The notes: a model not told the origin generated them from the letters alone. Positions 1 to 12,475 are shown, counted from the first letter of the stretch. The stretch is 64,000 bases of DNA from Bacillus renqingensis (GCF_016464375.1 NZ_JADDIU010000009.1:94419-158418); one strand, 5' to 3'. Numbers and translations: made by a program.

Positions 1-722
1 AGCAATTCTACTTTTTGCAGCTGGGACGAGAAATTTCAACCGGTCTATGCCAAGTAGGTTATCCTTATTGTCATGGCGGTGTGATGTCTTCTAATCCCCT
101 TTGGTGCAAATCCTCCTCACAATGGCAGAAGCAATTAAGCAAATGGATGAACGAGGCCGATTGGGAAGCCACCCGGTATTTACTCATTTTTTTGGATGCA
201 AGAAACCTTTTTGGTGAACAAACCTTTGTCCAGCAATTAAAAAAACACGTCTATCATACAGCCAATCAATCACTGCTAATGCCAAACCTACTTGCCAATA
301 CGATGTATTACAAAAAAGGAGTCAATGTGTTAGGAAAACTATTAACAGAAACACATGGACCATACGCAGGATCACTAAACATAAAGGAGATTGGTCTTTT
401 TCCGTATGTAAACGCCGTCCGGCTAATAGCGATTAAGGATCATATCGTCGAAGCATCCACCCTTTCACGTCTTGAAGCAATGTCCGAGACATCGTTTCCA
501 ACCATTGATAAAAAAGGGTATATCCAGCAGTTTCAAAAGCTATTAAACTACCGCCTTTTATTTGGCGACCAGACAAACTATACCTCCAGTCATTATTTAC
601 CTATTAAACAATTAACAAAACAACAAACAAAAGAAGTGAAAGACATTATTAAAGATGGTGCCGCCCTGTATCACGCGGTAAGAAAATCTCTTGAAAAGGA
701 TGTTTCCAATGGGATTAAATGA
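1..722 (+). CDS. DUF294 nucleotidyltransferase-like protein, C-terminal part (truncated by window edge)
   Basis: The reading frame is open from base 3, so the gene begins upstream and only its last ~240 codons are seen. The stretch YFLQLGREISTGL followed by VMSSNPLWC resembles the end of the nucleotidyltransferase-like core and the start of the helical C-terminal domain in DUF294 / CBS-domain signal proteins. The function of this family is not established; a nucleotide-binding regulatory role is usual speculation. It overlaps the next gene, an exonuclease, by 14 bases, which implies translational coupling; this pairing is familiar in Bacillus. A TTG near base 15 is an in-frame codon, not a credible start. 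Family assignment is from memory of the motif, moderately sure. Confidence 0.7.
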   Translation, partial: QFYFLQLGREISTGLCQVGYPYCHGGVMSSNPLWCKSSSQWQKQLSKWMNEADWEATRYLLIFLDARNLFGEQTFVQQLKKHVYHTANQSLLMPNLLANTMYYKKGVNVLGKLLTETHGPYAGSLNIKEIGLFPYVNAVRLIAIKDHIVEASTLSRLEAMSETSFPTIDKKGYIQQFQKLLNYRLLFGDQTNYTSSHYLPIKQLTKQQTKEVKDIIKDGAALYHAVRKSLEKDVSNGIK

Positions 723-1443
723 GTTTATCCAATTTTTCAAAAATTTCTCAGGAAAACTGCCTCCAAATCTTTATCTGGGGATGCAATCTCCGTCAACCAT
801 GCAGCAAATGGCCTTCATCAAGAATCTGCAAAGGGAAGCACGACAAAAAAATGATCTGGATCTACCGCTAAATGAGTTAAAAGTGGTCGTGTTTGACCTG
901 GAAACAACCGGCTTTCACCCCGAAAGAGGAGATCAAGTCATCTCCATCGGTGCGATTAAAATGACCGGTTGGAAAATAGAGGAGGCTGATACGTTCTATT
1001 CACTGGTTAAAACAGAACTCCCCTTATCGGCGGAAATTACCGCCTTAACCAATATTCACAGTGAACAATTACAACAAGCAGCCGATGCTTCGGAAGTAGT
1101 AATGAACTTTTTTCAATTTATGAATCATAACATTCTCGTCGCCCACCATTCGCACCATGAAAAATCATTTATGCAAAAATTGACATGGGACTTGCTTCGG
1201 ATCAGATTTGAACAGCGAATTATTGATACGTCCTTTTTAATCCGACTCTTCCACCCCTCCTTGACGACTTGGCCTTTGGAAGAAGTTTGTAAAGATTGTG
1301 GAATTGAGGTCAAAAATAGGCACCACGCCCTGGGTGATGCCATCACAACCGCACAAATTTGGAGCCACTATTTGCAAAAGGCACATGTACAAGGGTACAA
1401 AACCTTAAGAGAGATATATGAATATCTTTCCAAATTACGATAA
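709..1443 (+). CDS. DnaQ-like 3'-5' exonuclease
   Basis: Exonuclease of the DEDDh (DnaQ/PolC epsilon) type, 244 residues from the chosen start. ExoI is the DLETTGF motif near residue 60; the later segment HNILVAHHSHHEKSF is the ExoII region and HHALGDAITTA supplies the HxxxD ExoIII motif, so the active site appears complete. Three in-frame starts exist (TTG 691, ATG 700, ATG 709); AAAAGGA at 694-700 sits 8 bases before ATG 709, so I use that. Overlaps the preceding DUF294 gene. Probably acts in nucleic-acid repair or turnover in the cytoplasm; the exact substrate is unknown. Confidence 0.85.
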   Translation: MGLNEFIQFFKNFSGKLPPNLYLGMQSPSTMQQMAFIKNLQREARQKNDLDLPLNELKVVVFDLETTGFHPERGDQVISIGAIKMTGWKIEEADTFYSLVKTELPLSAEITALTNIHSEQLQQAADASEVVMNFFQFMNHNILVAHHSHHEKSFMQKLTWDLLRIRFEQRIIDTSFLIRLFHPSLTTWPLEEVCKDCGIEVKNRHHALGDAITTAQIWSHYLQKAHVQGYKTLREIYEYLSKLR

Positions 1444-1639
1444 AAAGGGAAAAATTCCAGGGTTTTAACGCGTGCTAATCCATATGGCTCAGGTCCCCTC
1501 ATTCCCCAGCTTTATCCAGTATTTGTGCTGCCTTTTTACCACTTTTCTCTCTAAAAAAAATTTTCATAATTTTTTTATGTTCCTTTGCAACCTTAATACA
1601 ACAGGATTGTAACCGCTATCAGTATTTCCGACTAATTTG

Positions 1640-1654
1640 AATTGTCTGATTTTT
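1640..1654 (+). promoter_or_regulatory. CodY-box-like sequence upstream of ilvD
   Basis: AATTGTCTGATTTTT matches the CodY consensus AATTTTCWGAAAATT at 11 of 15 positions and ends 3 bases before the ilvD -35 element. CodY represses ilv/leu genes in Bacillus when branched-chain amino acids and GTP are plentiful, so position and target agree. The match is imperfect and unverified. Confidence 0.4.
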
Positions 1655-1657
1655 GTA

Positions 1658-1686
1658 TTGACCGAGTTAGCATTTGGTTGTATGAT
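1658..1686 (+). promoter_or_regulatory. Sigma-A promoter of ilvD
   Basis: TTGACC (1658-1663), 17-base spacer, TATGAT (1681-1686). Transcription should begin near 1693, giving a ~100-base leader with no obvious T-box. The rest of the gap 1444-1657 holds no gene that I can support. Confidence 0.7.
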
Positions 1687-1794
1687 TATCGGAAACAAAG
1701 ACCTTATAAAATATTTCTTACATCAGACGGAGGGGGTTTGTTCCCCAGAAACAGCAAACCATACCGTAGTAGTTGAGTTAGGAGGCGCTTATTG

Positions 1795-3462
1795 ATGCGC
1801 AGCGATATGATTAAAAAAGGAGTTGACCGAGCTCCCCACCGCAGTCTTTTATACGCAACCGGGATTAAAACGAGTGATTTAGATAAACCTTTTATCGGTG
1901 TTTGTAACTCGTTTATTGAAATCATTCCCGGACATAAACACCTTAATCATTTCGGTGAAATCGTGAAGGAAGCCATCCGGGAAGCTGGTGGAATCCCATT
2001 TGAATTTAATACAATTGGCGTTGATGATGGGATCGCTATGGGCCATATTGGGATGCGCTACTCACTTCCGAGCCGCGAAATTATTGCCGACAGTGCCGAA
2101 ACCGTGATTAATGCCCACTGGTTTGATGGTGTTTTTTACATTCCAAACTGTGACAAAATCACACCGGGGATGCTGATGGCGGCTGCAAGAACCAATGTGC
2201 CATCCGTATTTGTCTCAGGCGGCCCGATGGAAGCAGGGGTGAGTTCCTCAGGCAAACAGCTTTCTCTTACTTCCGTATTTGAAGGAGTCGGTGCCTACCA
2301 TAAAGGCTCAATGACCCAGCAGGAGCTGCTTGAAATTGAGACAAGTGCCTGTCCTACATGTGGTTCATGTTCAGGAATGTTTACGGCAAACTCGATGAAC
2401 TGTTTAATGGAAGTATTAGGCATGACGGTTCCCGGTAACGGAACCATTGTCGCCACTTCCGAAGAAAGGCATGAACTAATCAAACAGGCGGCAAAACATT
2501 TAATCGAACTAGTAAAAAAAGATATTCGTCCACGTGACATTATGACAAGAGAAGCATTTGATAATGCCTTTGCCCTTGACATGGCCATGGGCGGATCAAC
2601 CAATACTGTTCTCCATACACTGGCAATCGCTCATGAAGCCGGAATTGACTATGACTTACGTGATATTAATAGAATCGCGGAAAAGGTCCCTTATTTAGCA
2701 AAAATTATGCCGGCATCGGATTACTCAATGGATGATGTCCATCGGGCCGGCGGTGTCAGCGCAATCCTTCATGAACTCTGTAAAGTGGAAGGTGCATTAA
2801 ATAAAGACTGTATTACGATTACTGGAAAAACTTTAGCGGAAAATGTGAAGGATGCTACAATCCTGAATGAAGCGGTGATTCGTCCGAAAGACAATCCATA
2901 CAGTCCTGTTGGCGGTTTGTCTATTCTATATGGAAATATTGCACCAGACGGCAGCGTCATCAAGGTTGGTGCCGTTGATCCATCGATCAAGACGTTCCTT
3001 GGTGAAGCAATTGTATTTGATTCCCAAGATGAGGCACAAGAAAACATCCATAATGGTACCGTCAAGCCGGGCCATGTCGTGGTCATTCGTTATGAAGGGC
3101 CAAAGGGTGGGCCTGGGATGCCGGAAATGCTCGCCCCAACCTCAGCGATTGCCGGAAGGGGCTTGGATAAAGAAGTTGCCCTTATTACGGATGGCCGCTT
3201 TTCCGGTGCAAGCCGCGGGATCTCGATCGGCCACATCTCACCGGAAGCTGCGGAAGGTGGACCGATTGCCTTCGTGCAAAATGGCGACAAAATTTTGATT
3301 GACCTAGAAGCTCGATCTATTGAACTGCTTGTCGATGAGGAAGAACTCGCCGAAAGACGCCGCAATTGGGTGAAGCCAGAGCCGAAAATCAAATCTGGTT
3401 ATCTAGCAAAATATGCGAAGCTTGTTACATCCGCTAATACTGGCGGAGTTATGAAAATATAA
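1795..3462 (+). CDS. ilvD: Dihydroxy-acid dehydratase IlvD
   Basis: Dehydrates 2,3-dihydroxy-isovalerate and -methylvalerate to the 2-oxo acids, the third common step of valine/isoleucine/leucine synthesis; an Fe-S dehydratase of the IlvD/Edd family. 555 residues from ATG 1795, full length. Candidate cluster ligands are Cys in IGVCNSF (~37), NCDKITPGM (~119) and [16 protein letters not shown] (~186-192). A TTG lies one codon earlier, but GGAGG at 1780-1784 fits ATG 1795 and the N-terminus MRSDMIKKG aligns with known IlvD starts. First gene of the ilv-leu block but separated from ilvB by ~820 bases carrying repeats and a T-box, so it is under separate (promoter/CodY-like) control. Confidence 0.96.
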   Translation: MRSDMIKKGVDRAPHRSLLYATGIKTSDLDKPFIGVCNSFIEIIPGHKHLNHFGEIVKEAIREAGGIPFEFNTIGVDDGIAMGHIGMRYSLPSREIIADSAETVINAHWFDGVFYIPNCDKITPGMLMAAARTNVPSVFVSGGPMEAGVSSSGKQLSLTSVFEGVGAYHKGSMTQQELLEIETSACPTCGSCSGMFTANSMNCLMEVLGMTVPGNGTIVATSEERHELIKQAAKHLIELVKKDIRPRDIMTREAFDNAFALDMAMGGSTNTVLHTLAIAHEAGIDYDLRDINRIAEKVPYLAKIMPASDYSMDDVHRAGGVSAILHELCKVEGALNKDCITITGKTLAENVKDATILNEAVIRPKDNPYSPVGGLSILYGNIAPDGSVIKVGAVDPSIKTFLGEAIVFDSQDEAQENIHNGTVKPGHVVVIRYEGPKGGPGMPEMLAPTSAIAGRGLDKEVALITDGRFSGASRGISIGHISPEAAEGGPIAFVQNGDKILIDLEARSIELLVDEEELAERRRNWVKPEPKIKSGYLAKYAKLVTSANTGGVMKI

Positions 3463-3613
3463 GAAAAGCGCAGGCGCCCTGGTCAGCGGCGTATGGCCTG
3501 GAGCGCTCCAACTGAGATAAAGGAAACACGGTGAGCGCAAGCGAACCGATGTTGACTTATCGTAGGGCGGAGAGCGAAGGACACTAGCCGCTAGGGCGCT
3601 GGAGCTGGACAAT
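3463..3613 (+). repeat. Intergenic repeat family A, copy 1
   Basis: Begins AAGAAAAGCGCAGGCGCC and ends CTAGGGCGCTGGAGCTGGAC, the same ends as the inverted copy at 49461-49607; the middle differs. It starts one base after the ilvD stop codon. It has no coding frame of note. Resembles a non-autonomous dispersed element of Bacillus-group genomes (inference). Confidence 0.7.
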
Positions 3614-3647
3614 TCTCGAAGCCAAGTGAAATAAATTCTGGTACTAT

Positions 3648-3712
3648 AAGAAAAGTGCAAGCGTCCGGTTAGCGAAGCACACTCGGCTAGCCCGGTAGAG
3701 CTGGACATTTGT
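3648..3712 (+). repeat. Intergenic repeat family A, shortened copy 2
   Basis: AAGAAAAGTGCAAGCGTCC at the left and GTAGAGCTGGACATTTG at the right match both ends of copy 1, but only ~65 bases long, i.e. the centre is deleted. Lies directly behind copy 1 in the same orientation. Confidence 0.55.
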
Positions 3713-3814
3713 CAAACTCAGAACTTATCTTTTGGTAAAACAGGGAAAAGTTAGTGCCCCTCCCCTTCTTTATAGAAGTTAAGGTACTATTACATTTGCC
3801 AAATAAATAATCGT

Positions 3815-4142
3815 AAATCGATGACGGGAACAAAAGAATAAGAAATTGTATTTCCAGAGAGCTGGGGTTGCTGGAAGCCCAGTAATACAACTTATTTTGG
3901 TCTCATCCCCGAGTGTTAAACTGAACGGTACTGCCTAGTAGGTTTAATCAGGTGTATATACGCGCACCTGTTACCAAAACGAAGCGGTTTTTGTTTTATT
4001 GATCGCTTCATGAGGCAGCATTTGTAAGGATGCTGCGAATCCGGGTGGTACCGAGAAAATATTGGCCTTTTCTCCCCGACTATTCTGCATTTGATCATTT
4101 AGATTGCAGTTTATTTGGAGAGAATCAGGCCTTTTTCTTTTT
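3815..4142 (+). promoter_or_regulatory. T-box leader (tRNA-Leu specific) of ilvBHC-leuABCD
   Basis: Stem I: AATAAG/TTGTATT (from ~3836) pairs with AATACAA/CTTATT (~3884-3897), with distal AGAGAG (3856-3861) and GGTTGCTGGAAGCC loop motifs typical of T-boxes. The specifier loop holds CTC (3902-3904), a leucine codon. The T-box core GGGTGGTACCG is at 4043-4053. A long terminator helix, GGCC...TCTCC with GGAGA...GGCC, ends at 4131 and is followed by TTTTTCTTTTT (4132-4142). Uncharged tRNA-Leu should stabilise the antiterminator and switch on the operon. No confident promoter was identified upstream. Confidence 0.92.
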
Positions 4143-4281
4143 AAAAAAGGGACGGAGCGCTGCAAAGGGAATCAGTAGGAAATAGCATTTGATTCCAGCC
4201 CTGCTCGTACCGCTTTTAGTATCTATAGCCCAATCGTATACAGAGTTTTTAAAATCTTCAAATACTCATAAGGAGGGTATT

Positions 4282-4290
4282 ATGACGTGA
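4282..4290 (+). other. Two-codon ORF overlapping the ilvB start
   Basis: ATG ACG TGA lies 4-5 bases after AGGAGGG (4271-4277) and overlaps the GTG start of ilvB (4287) in another frame. Whether it is translated is unknown; it could lower or couple ilvB initiation. Confidence 0.35.
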
Positions 4291-6014
4291 ATGTAGAAGC
4301 AAAACTGGAATTCCAGACCAGTACCGCACCAAAAACAGGTGCAGACCTTCTAATCGATTTATTGATTAAAGAAGGAGTTGAAACAATTTTTGGCTATCCG
4401 GGAGGTGCCGTCTTACCAATCTATGATGCCATCTATCGGGCAAAGAGTCGGATTCACCATATTCTTTTCCGTCATGAACAAGGAATGATTCATGCCGCAG
4501 AAGGTTATGCCCGAATTACAGGCAAACCAGGGGTCGTCCTTGCGACTTCAGGTCCCGGTGCAACCAACCTGGTCACTGGAATTACAGACGCCATGATGGA
4601 TTCCTTGCCGCTCGTGGTATTTACAGGGCAGGTTGCACGCGCTGTTATCGGAACAGATGCCTTCCAAGAGGCTGACGTTATGGCCATCACCACCCCGATC
4701 ACGAAACATAATTATCAAGTGCAATCGATTACCGATTTACCAAGAATCGTAAAGGAGGCTTTTCATATTGCTTCTACCGGAAGGCCGGGACCAGTATTAG
4801 TCGATCTTCCAAAGGATATAACGTCAGGAGTTTTATCCGAAGAACCCGAAGAGGCAGACATCGATTTACCTGGCTATCAGCCAACGATTAAGCCAAACCC
4901 GCTGCAGATCAAAAAATTAGCGGACTCATTGGCAAAAGCCAAAAAACCTGTCATATTGGCAGGTGCTGGTGTACTGCACGCTAAGGCCTCCGAGGAATTA
5001 ACGGCCTTTGTTGAAAAGCATAAGATCCCAGTTGTCACGACATTGCTCGGCCTTGGGTCATTCCCTGCTGACAATCCCCTTTCCTTAGGAATGGGCGGCA
5101 TGCACGGAACCTACGCAGCGAACATGGCTTTATATGAAAGTGATTTATTAATTAATTTCGGGGCCCGCTTTGATGACCGGCTGACAGGAAATCTACAACA
5201 TTTTGCACCATTTGCAAAAGTAGCACACATTGATATTGATCCGGCAGAAATTGGGAAAAACGTGCCAACGCAAATTCCAATTGTGGCTGATGCTAAAGAG
5301 GCTTTAGTTGAACTGCTTGATCTGCCGGTAAGTCCTCCGGAAACCGTTGAATGGCTGGAAAAACTAAAGCAATATAAGCAGGACTTCCCGCTCTGGTATA
5401 AGCATGATCCAAACGGTATGTGCCCGCAATGGCTCATTGAAGCCGTACACAAGGTAACAAATGGCGAAGCCATTGTCGCTACCGATGTCGGCCAGCATCA
5501 AATGTGGGCAGCACAGTACTATACCTTCAATCAGCCGCACCGCTGGATTACGTCTGGAGGACTTGGAACAATGGGCTTTGGTTTCCCTGCTGCAATCGGG
5601 GCACAGATTGCGGCGCCTGAAAGTACAGTGGTTGCGATTGTTGGTGACGGCGGTTTCCAAATGACACTGCAAGAACTATCTGTCATTTATGAACGAAACC
5701 TTCCAATTAAAATCATCATTGTCAACAATGGTGCGCTTGGAATGGTTCGTCAATGGCAGGAATTAATGTACGACAACCGGATTTCGGAATCGCTTCTTCA
5801 TACCCAGCCTGATTTTGTCAAATTAGCTGAAAGCTACGGTATCCGCGGCGTGAAGATTGACAATCAAGAGGACCTGATCGCCTCTCTGCCTGAATTGTTT
5901 GCCTACGATGGCCCGATTCTTATTGACTGCCGTGTCCTGCAGCAGGAAAAAGTTTTTCCAATGATTGCTCCCGGCAAAGGGCTTCATGAAATGATTGGGG
6001 TGAAACCAGAATGA
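4287..6014 (+). CDS. ilvB: Acetolactate synthase large subunit
   Basis: Condenses pyruvate with pyruvate or 2-oxobutyrate, first common step of branched-chain synthesis; ThDP/FAD enzyme, cytoplasmic. 575 residues, full length: N-terminal ThDP-binding pyrimidine domain with the catalytic Glu in FRHEQG (~65), central domain, and C-terminal pyrophosphate domain with the GDGG...NN ThDP/Mg motif ([13 protein letters not shown] through [10 protein letters not shown]). The start is GTG 4287, 9 bases after AGGAGGG; the nearer ATG at 4282 is out of frame and stops after two codons. First gene after the T-box; its stop overlaps the ilvH start (ATGA). Confidence 0.96.
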   Translation: MNVEAKLEFQTSTAPKTGADLLIDLLIKEGVETIFGYPGGAVLPIYDAIYRAKSRIHHILFRHEQGMIHAAEGYARITGKPGVVLATSGPGATNLVTGITDAMMDSLPLVVFTGQVARAVIGTDAFQEADVMAITTPITKHNYQVQSITDLPRIVKEAFHIASTGRPGPVLVDLPKDITSGVLSEEPEEADIDLPGYQPTIKPNPLQIKKLADSLAKAKKPVILAGAGVLHAKASEELTAFVEKHKIPVVTTLLGLGSFPADNPLSLGMGGMHGTYAANMALYESDLLINFGARFDDRLTGNLQHFAPFAKVAHIDIDPAEIGKNVPTQIPIVADAKEALVELLDLPVSPPETVEWLEKLKQYKQDFPLWYKHDPNGMCPQWLIEAVHKVTNGEAIVATDVGQHQMWAAQYYTFNQPHRWITSGGLGTMGFGFPAAIGAQIAAPESTVVAIVGDGGFQMTLQELSVIYERNLPIKIIIVNNGALGMVRQWQELMYDNRISESLLHTQPDFVKLAESYGIRGVKIDNQEDLIASLPELFAYDGPILIDCRVLQQEKVFPMIAPGKGLHEMIGVKPE

Positions 6015-6532
6015 AACGGATCATTACATTAACCGTTCAAGATCGAAGTGGTGTTCTAAACCGCGTCACAGGTCTATTACAAAGGCGGCAATTTAATATT
6101 TCCAGTATTTCCGTCGGACCTGCAGAAAAAGAGGGCGTTTCAAAAATGACCCTTGTTGTCGAAGTCGAGGATGATCAACGTCTCGAACAAGTGACAAAAC
6201 AATTAAACAAGCAAATTGATGTGTTAAAGGTTTCCGATATTACCGATAAGGCTATTGTTGCCCGGGAACTGGCATTAATTAAAGTAGCATCGAGCTCCCA
6301 GCTGCGCAGTGAAATCAACGGGATTATCGATCCCTTCCGCGCTCTTATTATCGATGTAAGCAAGGACAGCTTAGCGGTGCAAATTACAGGCAGACCTGAT
6401 AAAATCGATGCCCTGATTGAACTGCTTCGCCCCTATGGCATTAAAGAAATTGCCAGAACAGGGCTGACCGCCCTCCAACGCGGCCATCAGCCACAAGTAA
6501 ACGAGTTAGCAACATTTTCACTATTAAAATAA
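6011..6532 (+). CDS. ilvH: Acetolactate synthase small (regulatory) subunit
   Basis: Regulatory partner of IlvB that raises activity and confers valine feedback inhibition. 173 residues: N-terminal ACT domain ([20 protein letters not shown], residues ~3-75) and the C-terminal small-subunit domain (ELALIKV to ~155). The ATG overlaps the ilvB stop by four bases (ATGA), consistent with stoichiometric, coupled translation. Also called ilvN in some genomes. Confidence 0.95.
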   Translation: MKRIITLTVQDRSGVLNRVTGLLQRRQFNISSISVGPAEKEGVSKMTLVVEVEDDQRLEQVTKQLNKQIDVLKVSDITDKAIVARELALIKVASSSQLRSEINGIIDPFRALIIDVSKDSLAVQITGRPDKIDALIELLRPYGIKEIARTGLTALQRGHQPQVNELATFSLLK

Positions 6533-6555
6533 ACTATATTTTTTCGAAGGGATGA

Positions 6556-9121
<2,566 letters not shown>

Positions 9122-9122
9122 T

Positions 9123-9197
9123 GGTGTCAGGCACCACCCGTGGACATTTGTCCGTCCCACGTGGACACAGTTCTTGCCATTTGGTGTCAGGCACCGT
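9123..9197. repeat. Repeat family B pair between leuA and leuB
   Basis: Two copies of GGTGTCAGGCACC (9123-9135 and 9183-9195) enclose CGTGGACATTTGTCC and CACGTGGACAC. Same organisation as at 37383-37502 and 58208-58249. Starts two bases after the leuA stop, inside the operon. Confidence 0.75.
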
Positions 9198-9229
9198 GAT
9201 TTTTTCAAATTAATAAGGAGGTTGCTCTT

Positions 9230-10336
9230 ATGAAAAAACGTATTGTCTTACTTCCCGGTGATGGGATCGGTAAGGAAGTTATGAATTCCGCCAAGGAAGT
9301 ATTGTCCGCCATTGCGGAAGAGTTTCATCACACATTTAGCTTTGAGACCCATGAAATCGGAGGAGCAGCCATTGACAAGTGCAGCACACCCCTGCCGGAT
9401 ACAACTGTGGACGCCTGCAAGCAGGCTGATGCTGTCTTACTAGGTGCCGTTGGCGGGCCAAAATGGGACCACAATCCCTCCCACCTCCGCCCGGAACGTG
9501 GTTTGCTCGGAATCCGCAAAGCCTTGGATTTATATGCCAACTTACGGCCTATCAAAGGATTCAAAAACCTGCTTCACGCTTCCCCATTAAAGGAAGAAGT
9601 AATTTCAGGCAGCGACCTCCTTATTGTTCGTGAACTAACAGGCGGGCTTTACTTCGGTACTCCGAGCGAAAGACGGGAAAATGGCCAGGCTGTGGTTGAT
9701 ACACTTGCCTATACACGACAGGAGATTGAGAGAATTGTCGATAAGGCCTTCCAGGCAGCACAAGGCAGACGCGGTCGCCTCGCTTCTGTTGACAAAGCGA
9801 ATGTACTTGAATCGAGTAAGCTGTGGCGCGAAATTGTTGAAGAGAAAAAGGCCCAGTATCCAGACGTATCGGTTGAACATGTATTGGTCGATGCAGCAGC
9901 AATGAAACTGATTACTAATCCAACCCATTTTGATGTCATTGTCACTGAGAACATGTTTGGTGATATTTTAAGTGATGAGGCATCCGTGTTGACGGGCTCC
10001 CTTGGGATGCTTCCTTCTGCCAGCTTAAATGAGTCCGGAGTTGGTCTTTACGAGCCGGTACATGGCTCCGCTCCTGATATCGCCGGAAAAGGTGTCGCTA
10101 ACCCGCTAGCGATGATTTTATCGGCTGCACTTATGCTTCGTTACTCATTTGACTTGAATGTCGAAGCCAAATTAATTGAAGCTGCCGTTCAGACTACACT
10201 TGATACCGGATTCCATACTGCTGACCTGCAAGTGCCAAACGGACGTCTTGTAGGTACAGAAGAAATGACTCATTTAATTGTTGATTTTATTAAAACTCAA
10301 TCAGCTTCCAAGTGTATCGCCAGCTGTTACTATTAA
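9230..10336 (+). CDS. leuB: 3-isopropylmalate dehydrogenase
   Basis: NAD-dependent oxidative decarboxylation of 3-isopropylmalate in leucine synthesis. 368 residues. N-terminal LLPGDGIGKEV, the substrate arginine region (LRPERGLLGIRKAL, RELTGGLYFG), metal-binding Asp in NMFGDILSDEAS and the NAD loop GSAPDIAGKGVANP are all present. AAGGAGG sits ~7 bases before ATG 9230. The C-terminal tail ending ASCYY is slightly longer than typical. Preceded by a repeat-filled 108-base gap and followed by a terminator-like hairpin. Confidence 0.96.
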   Translation: MKKRIVLLPGDGIGKEVMNSAKEVLSAIAEEFHHTFSFETHEIGGAAIDKCSTPLPDTTVDACKQADAVLLGAVGGPKWDHNPSHLRPERGLLGIRKALDLYANLRPIKGFKNLLHASPLKEEVISGSDLLIVRELTGGLYFGTPSERRENGQAVVDTLAYTRQEIERIVDKAFQAAQGRRGRLASVDKANVLESSKLWREIVEEKKAQYPDVSVEHVLVDAAAMKLITNPTHFDVIVTENMFGDILSDEASVLTGSLGMLPSASLNESGVGLYEPVHGSAPDIAGKGVANPLAMILSAALMLRYSFDLNVEAKLIEAAVQTTLDTGFHTADLQVPNGRLVGTEEMTHLIVDFIKTQSASKCIASCYY

Positions 10337-10350
10337 TATGATAAATAAAT

Positions 10351-10389
10351 GGGTAAACCGCAAATGTGTTGGCGGTTTACCCGTCATTT
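10351..10389 (+). terminator. Terminator-like hairpin between leuB and leuC
   Basis: GGGTAAACCGC (10351-10361) pairs perfectly with GCGGTTTACCC (10372-10382), a 10-base loop between them, then GTCATTTTT. The U tract is short and offset, so it may attenuate leuCD expression or mark an RNA-processing/stability site rather than end the operon. Confidence 0.55.
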
Positions 10390-10431
10390 TTACTTCTCGA
10401 AAAAAATCTATTAACGTGAGGAAGGAACACT

Positions 10432-11850
10432 ATGCAAACACCAAAAAATATTATTCAAAAAATTTGGGAACAGCATGTTGTCCATCAAGAAGAAGGAAAA
10501 CCGGATCTTCTTTATATTGATTTGCATCTTGTCCACGAGGTAACCTCTCCTCAGGCGTTTGAAGGTCTTCGAATGAACGGCCGTCAAGTTCGCCGGCCGG
10601 ATCTTACTTATGCAACAATGGACCACAATGTTCCAACCCGAGAACGTCATATTATCAATGATCCGATCTCAAAGAAACAAATGGACACCTTAAAACAAAA
10701 TTGCCAAGAATTTGGCGTAACGCTTGCTGATATCAACCACCCTGATAATGGGATTGTCCACGTCATCGGTCCAGAGCTTGGGCTTACCCAGCCGGGAAAA
10801 ACCATTGTCTGCGGTGATAGTCATACTTCTACTCACGGGGCGTTCGGTGCCCTTGCTTTCGGAATCGGGACAAGCGAAGTCGAACATGTTCTAGCAACCC
10901 AAACATTATGGCAGGCCCCTCCGAAAACCTTAAATGTAAAAGTGAATGGCAGGCTTGGGACAGGCGTAACAGCTAAAGACTTGATTCTAGCCATTATTGG
11001 CAAATTCGGGGTTAAGTTTGGAACCGGCTATGTCATTGAGTATACGGGTGAAGCGATTCGCGCCATGTCCATGGAAGAGCGGATGACGGTTTGCAACATG
11101 TCCATTGAAGGTGGTGCTAGAGCAGGACTCATTTCACCAGATGAGACAACGATTGAATATCTGCGCGGCCGAAAGAATGTGCCGCAAGGTCAAGCCTTTG
11201 AAGAAGCCGCTGCCCGCTGGAAGGCTCTCGCTACCGACGAAGGTGCTGCTTATGATACGGTTGTAGAAATTGATGCGGCTGAAGTGGAACCTCAGGTAAC
11301 CTGGGGAACGAACCCTGGAATGTGTATCCCTGTCACCGCAAACGTTCCTAACCCAAATGACTTCGAAAAACCGAGCGAGAAAGATGAAATCAATCGGGCG
11401 CTTGAATACATGGGACTTGAAGCCGGACAGCCTATTTCCAGCGTAAAAATCGATCATGTCTTTATTGGTTCCTGTACAAATTCCCGGCTTAGCGACTTAC
11501 GCAAAGCGGCTGAAGTGATTCGTGGTAAACAAGTGGCCCCTTCTGTCAAAGCGATGGTTGTTCCTGGTTCATTTAGTGTTAAACTGGCTGCCGAAAAAGA
11601 AGGCCTAGACCAAGTCTTTAAAGCGGCCGGCTTTGAATGGCGCGATGCCGGCTGCAGCATGTGCTTAGGAATGAATGATGATATCATCCCATCTGGAGAA
11701 CGCTGTGCTTCTACTTCCAACCGGAACTTCGAAGGCCGTCAAGGGAAGGGCGCTCGCACTCATCTTGTCAGTCCGGAAATGGCAGCAGCAGCAGCGATTG
11801 CCGGTCATTTCGTTGATGTTCGAAAGTTCACTGCACAGGAGGTTATGTAA
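10432..11850 (+). CDS. leuC: 3-isopropylmalate dehydratase large subunit
   Basis: With LeuD isomerises 2- to 3-isopropylmalate; aconitase-family [4Fe-4S] enzyme. 472 residues. Visible: [20 protein letters not shown] (~126-145), and cluster ligands Cys in GSCTNSR (~347) and CSMCLGMN (~407/410). Active-site HSHTST-type motif retained. Starts after a 95-base gap containing the leuB-leuC hairpin; ends two bases before leuD. Confidence 0.96.
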   Translation: MQTPKNIIQKIWEQHVVHQEEGKPDLLYIDLHLVHEVTSPQAFEGLRMNGRQVRRPDLTYATMDHNVPTRERHIINDPISKKQMDTLKQNCQEFGVTLADINHPDNGIVHVIGPELGLTQPGKTIVCGDSHTSTHGAFGALAFGIGTSEVEHVLATQTLWQAPPKTLNVKVNGRLGTGVTAKDLILAIIGKFGVKFGTGYVIEYTGEAIRAMSMEERMTVCNMSIEGGARAGLISPDETTIEYLRGRKNVPQGQAFEEAAARWKALATDEGAAYDTVVEIDAAEVEPQVTWGTNPGMCIPVTANVPNPNDFEKPSEKDEINRALEYMGLEAGQPISSVKIDHVFIGSCTNSRLSDLRKAAEVIRGKQVAPSVKAMVVPGSFSVKLAAEKEGLDQVFKAAGFEWRDAGCSMCLGMNDDIIPSGERCASTSNRNFEGRQGKGARTHLVSPEMAAAAAIAGHFVDVRKFTAQEVM

Positions 11851-11852
11851 TC

Positions 11853-12437
11853 ATGGAACCACTACGTATTCACCAAGGGCTAGTTTGCCCAATAGACCGG
11901 ACAAACGTTGATACGGATCAAATTATTCCGAAACAATTTTTGAAGCGAATTGAACGCAGCGGTTTCGGACAATTCCTGTTTTATAACTGGCGTTTCGATG
12001 ACGATGGCAATCCGCGTCCTGATTTTCCATTGAATGCTCCCGAGTATAAAGGTGCCTCCATTTTAGTGGCAGGCGAAAATTTTGGCTGCGGCTCTTCCCG
12101 CGAGCATGCACCATGGGCCATTCAGGATTTCGGCTTCAAAGTCCTCATTGCCCCAAGCTATGCTGATATTTTTAAAAACAACTGTGTAAAAAACGGTATC
12201 CTTGCGATTCAAGCTAGCGAAGAACAGGTACAGACCATTATGAAAAAAGCGAAAACTGAGGGTTACACTTTAACGGTTAATCTTGAGGACCAAATCGTTT
12301 CTGACAATGATGGATTTACGTTTCATTTCGATATCGCGCCGTATCCTAAAGAAATGCTGTTAAACGGCTGGGATGAGATTGGGGTTACCTTAAATTATGA
12401 GGATAAAATTAAGCAGTATGAGCTTGCACATGGGTAA
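11853..12437 (+). CDS. leuD: 3-isopropylmalate dehydratase small subunit
   Basis: Swivelling-domain partner of LeuC. 194 residues, normal length. N-terminal PIDRTNVDTDQIIPKQFLK and the substrate-binding loop GCGSSREHAPWA are diagnostic. AGGAGG overlaps the end of leuC ~9 bases before the ATG. Last gene of the ilvB-leuD operon; followed by a strong terminator. Confidence 0.96.
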   Translation: MEPLRIHQGLVCPIDRTNVDTDQIIPKQFLKRIERSGFGQFLFYNWRFDDDGNPRPDFPLNAPEYKGASILVAGENFGCGSSREHAPWAIQDFGFKVLIAPSYADIFKNNCVKNGILAIQASEEQVQTIMKKAKTEGYTLTVNLEDQIVSDNDGFTFHFDIAPYPKEMLLNGWDEIGVTLNYEDKIKQYELAHG

Positions 12438-12443
12438 TAAGGA

Positions 12444-12475
12444 ATGAGTCTGGATGGATTCCAGACTCATTTTTC
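12444..12475 (+). terminator. Intrinsic terminator of the ilv-leu operon
   Basis: ATGAGTCTGG (12444-12453), loop ATGGATT, CCAGACTCAT (12461-12470), then TTTT. Ten perfect base pairs directly after leuD. Confidence 0.85.

Noticed and set aside
2909..3298. 129-codon frame inside ilvD
   Set aside because: Out-of-frame shadow of a clearly intact essential-pathway gene.
3720..3815. Promoter for the T-box leader
   Set aside because: A TACTAT at ~3785 could be a -10, but no acceptable -35 was found at proper distance.
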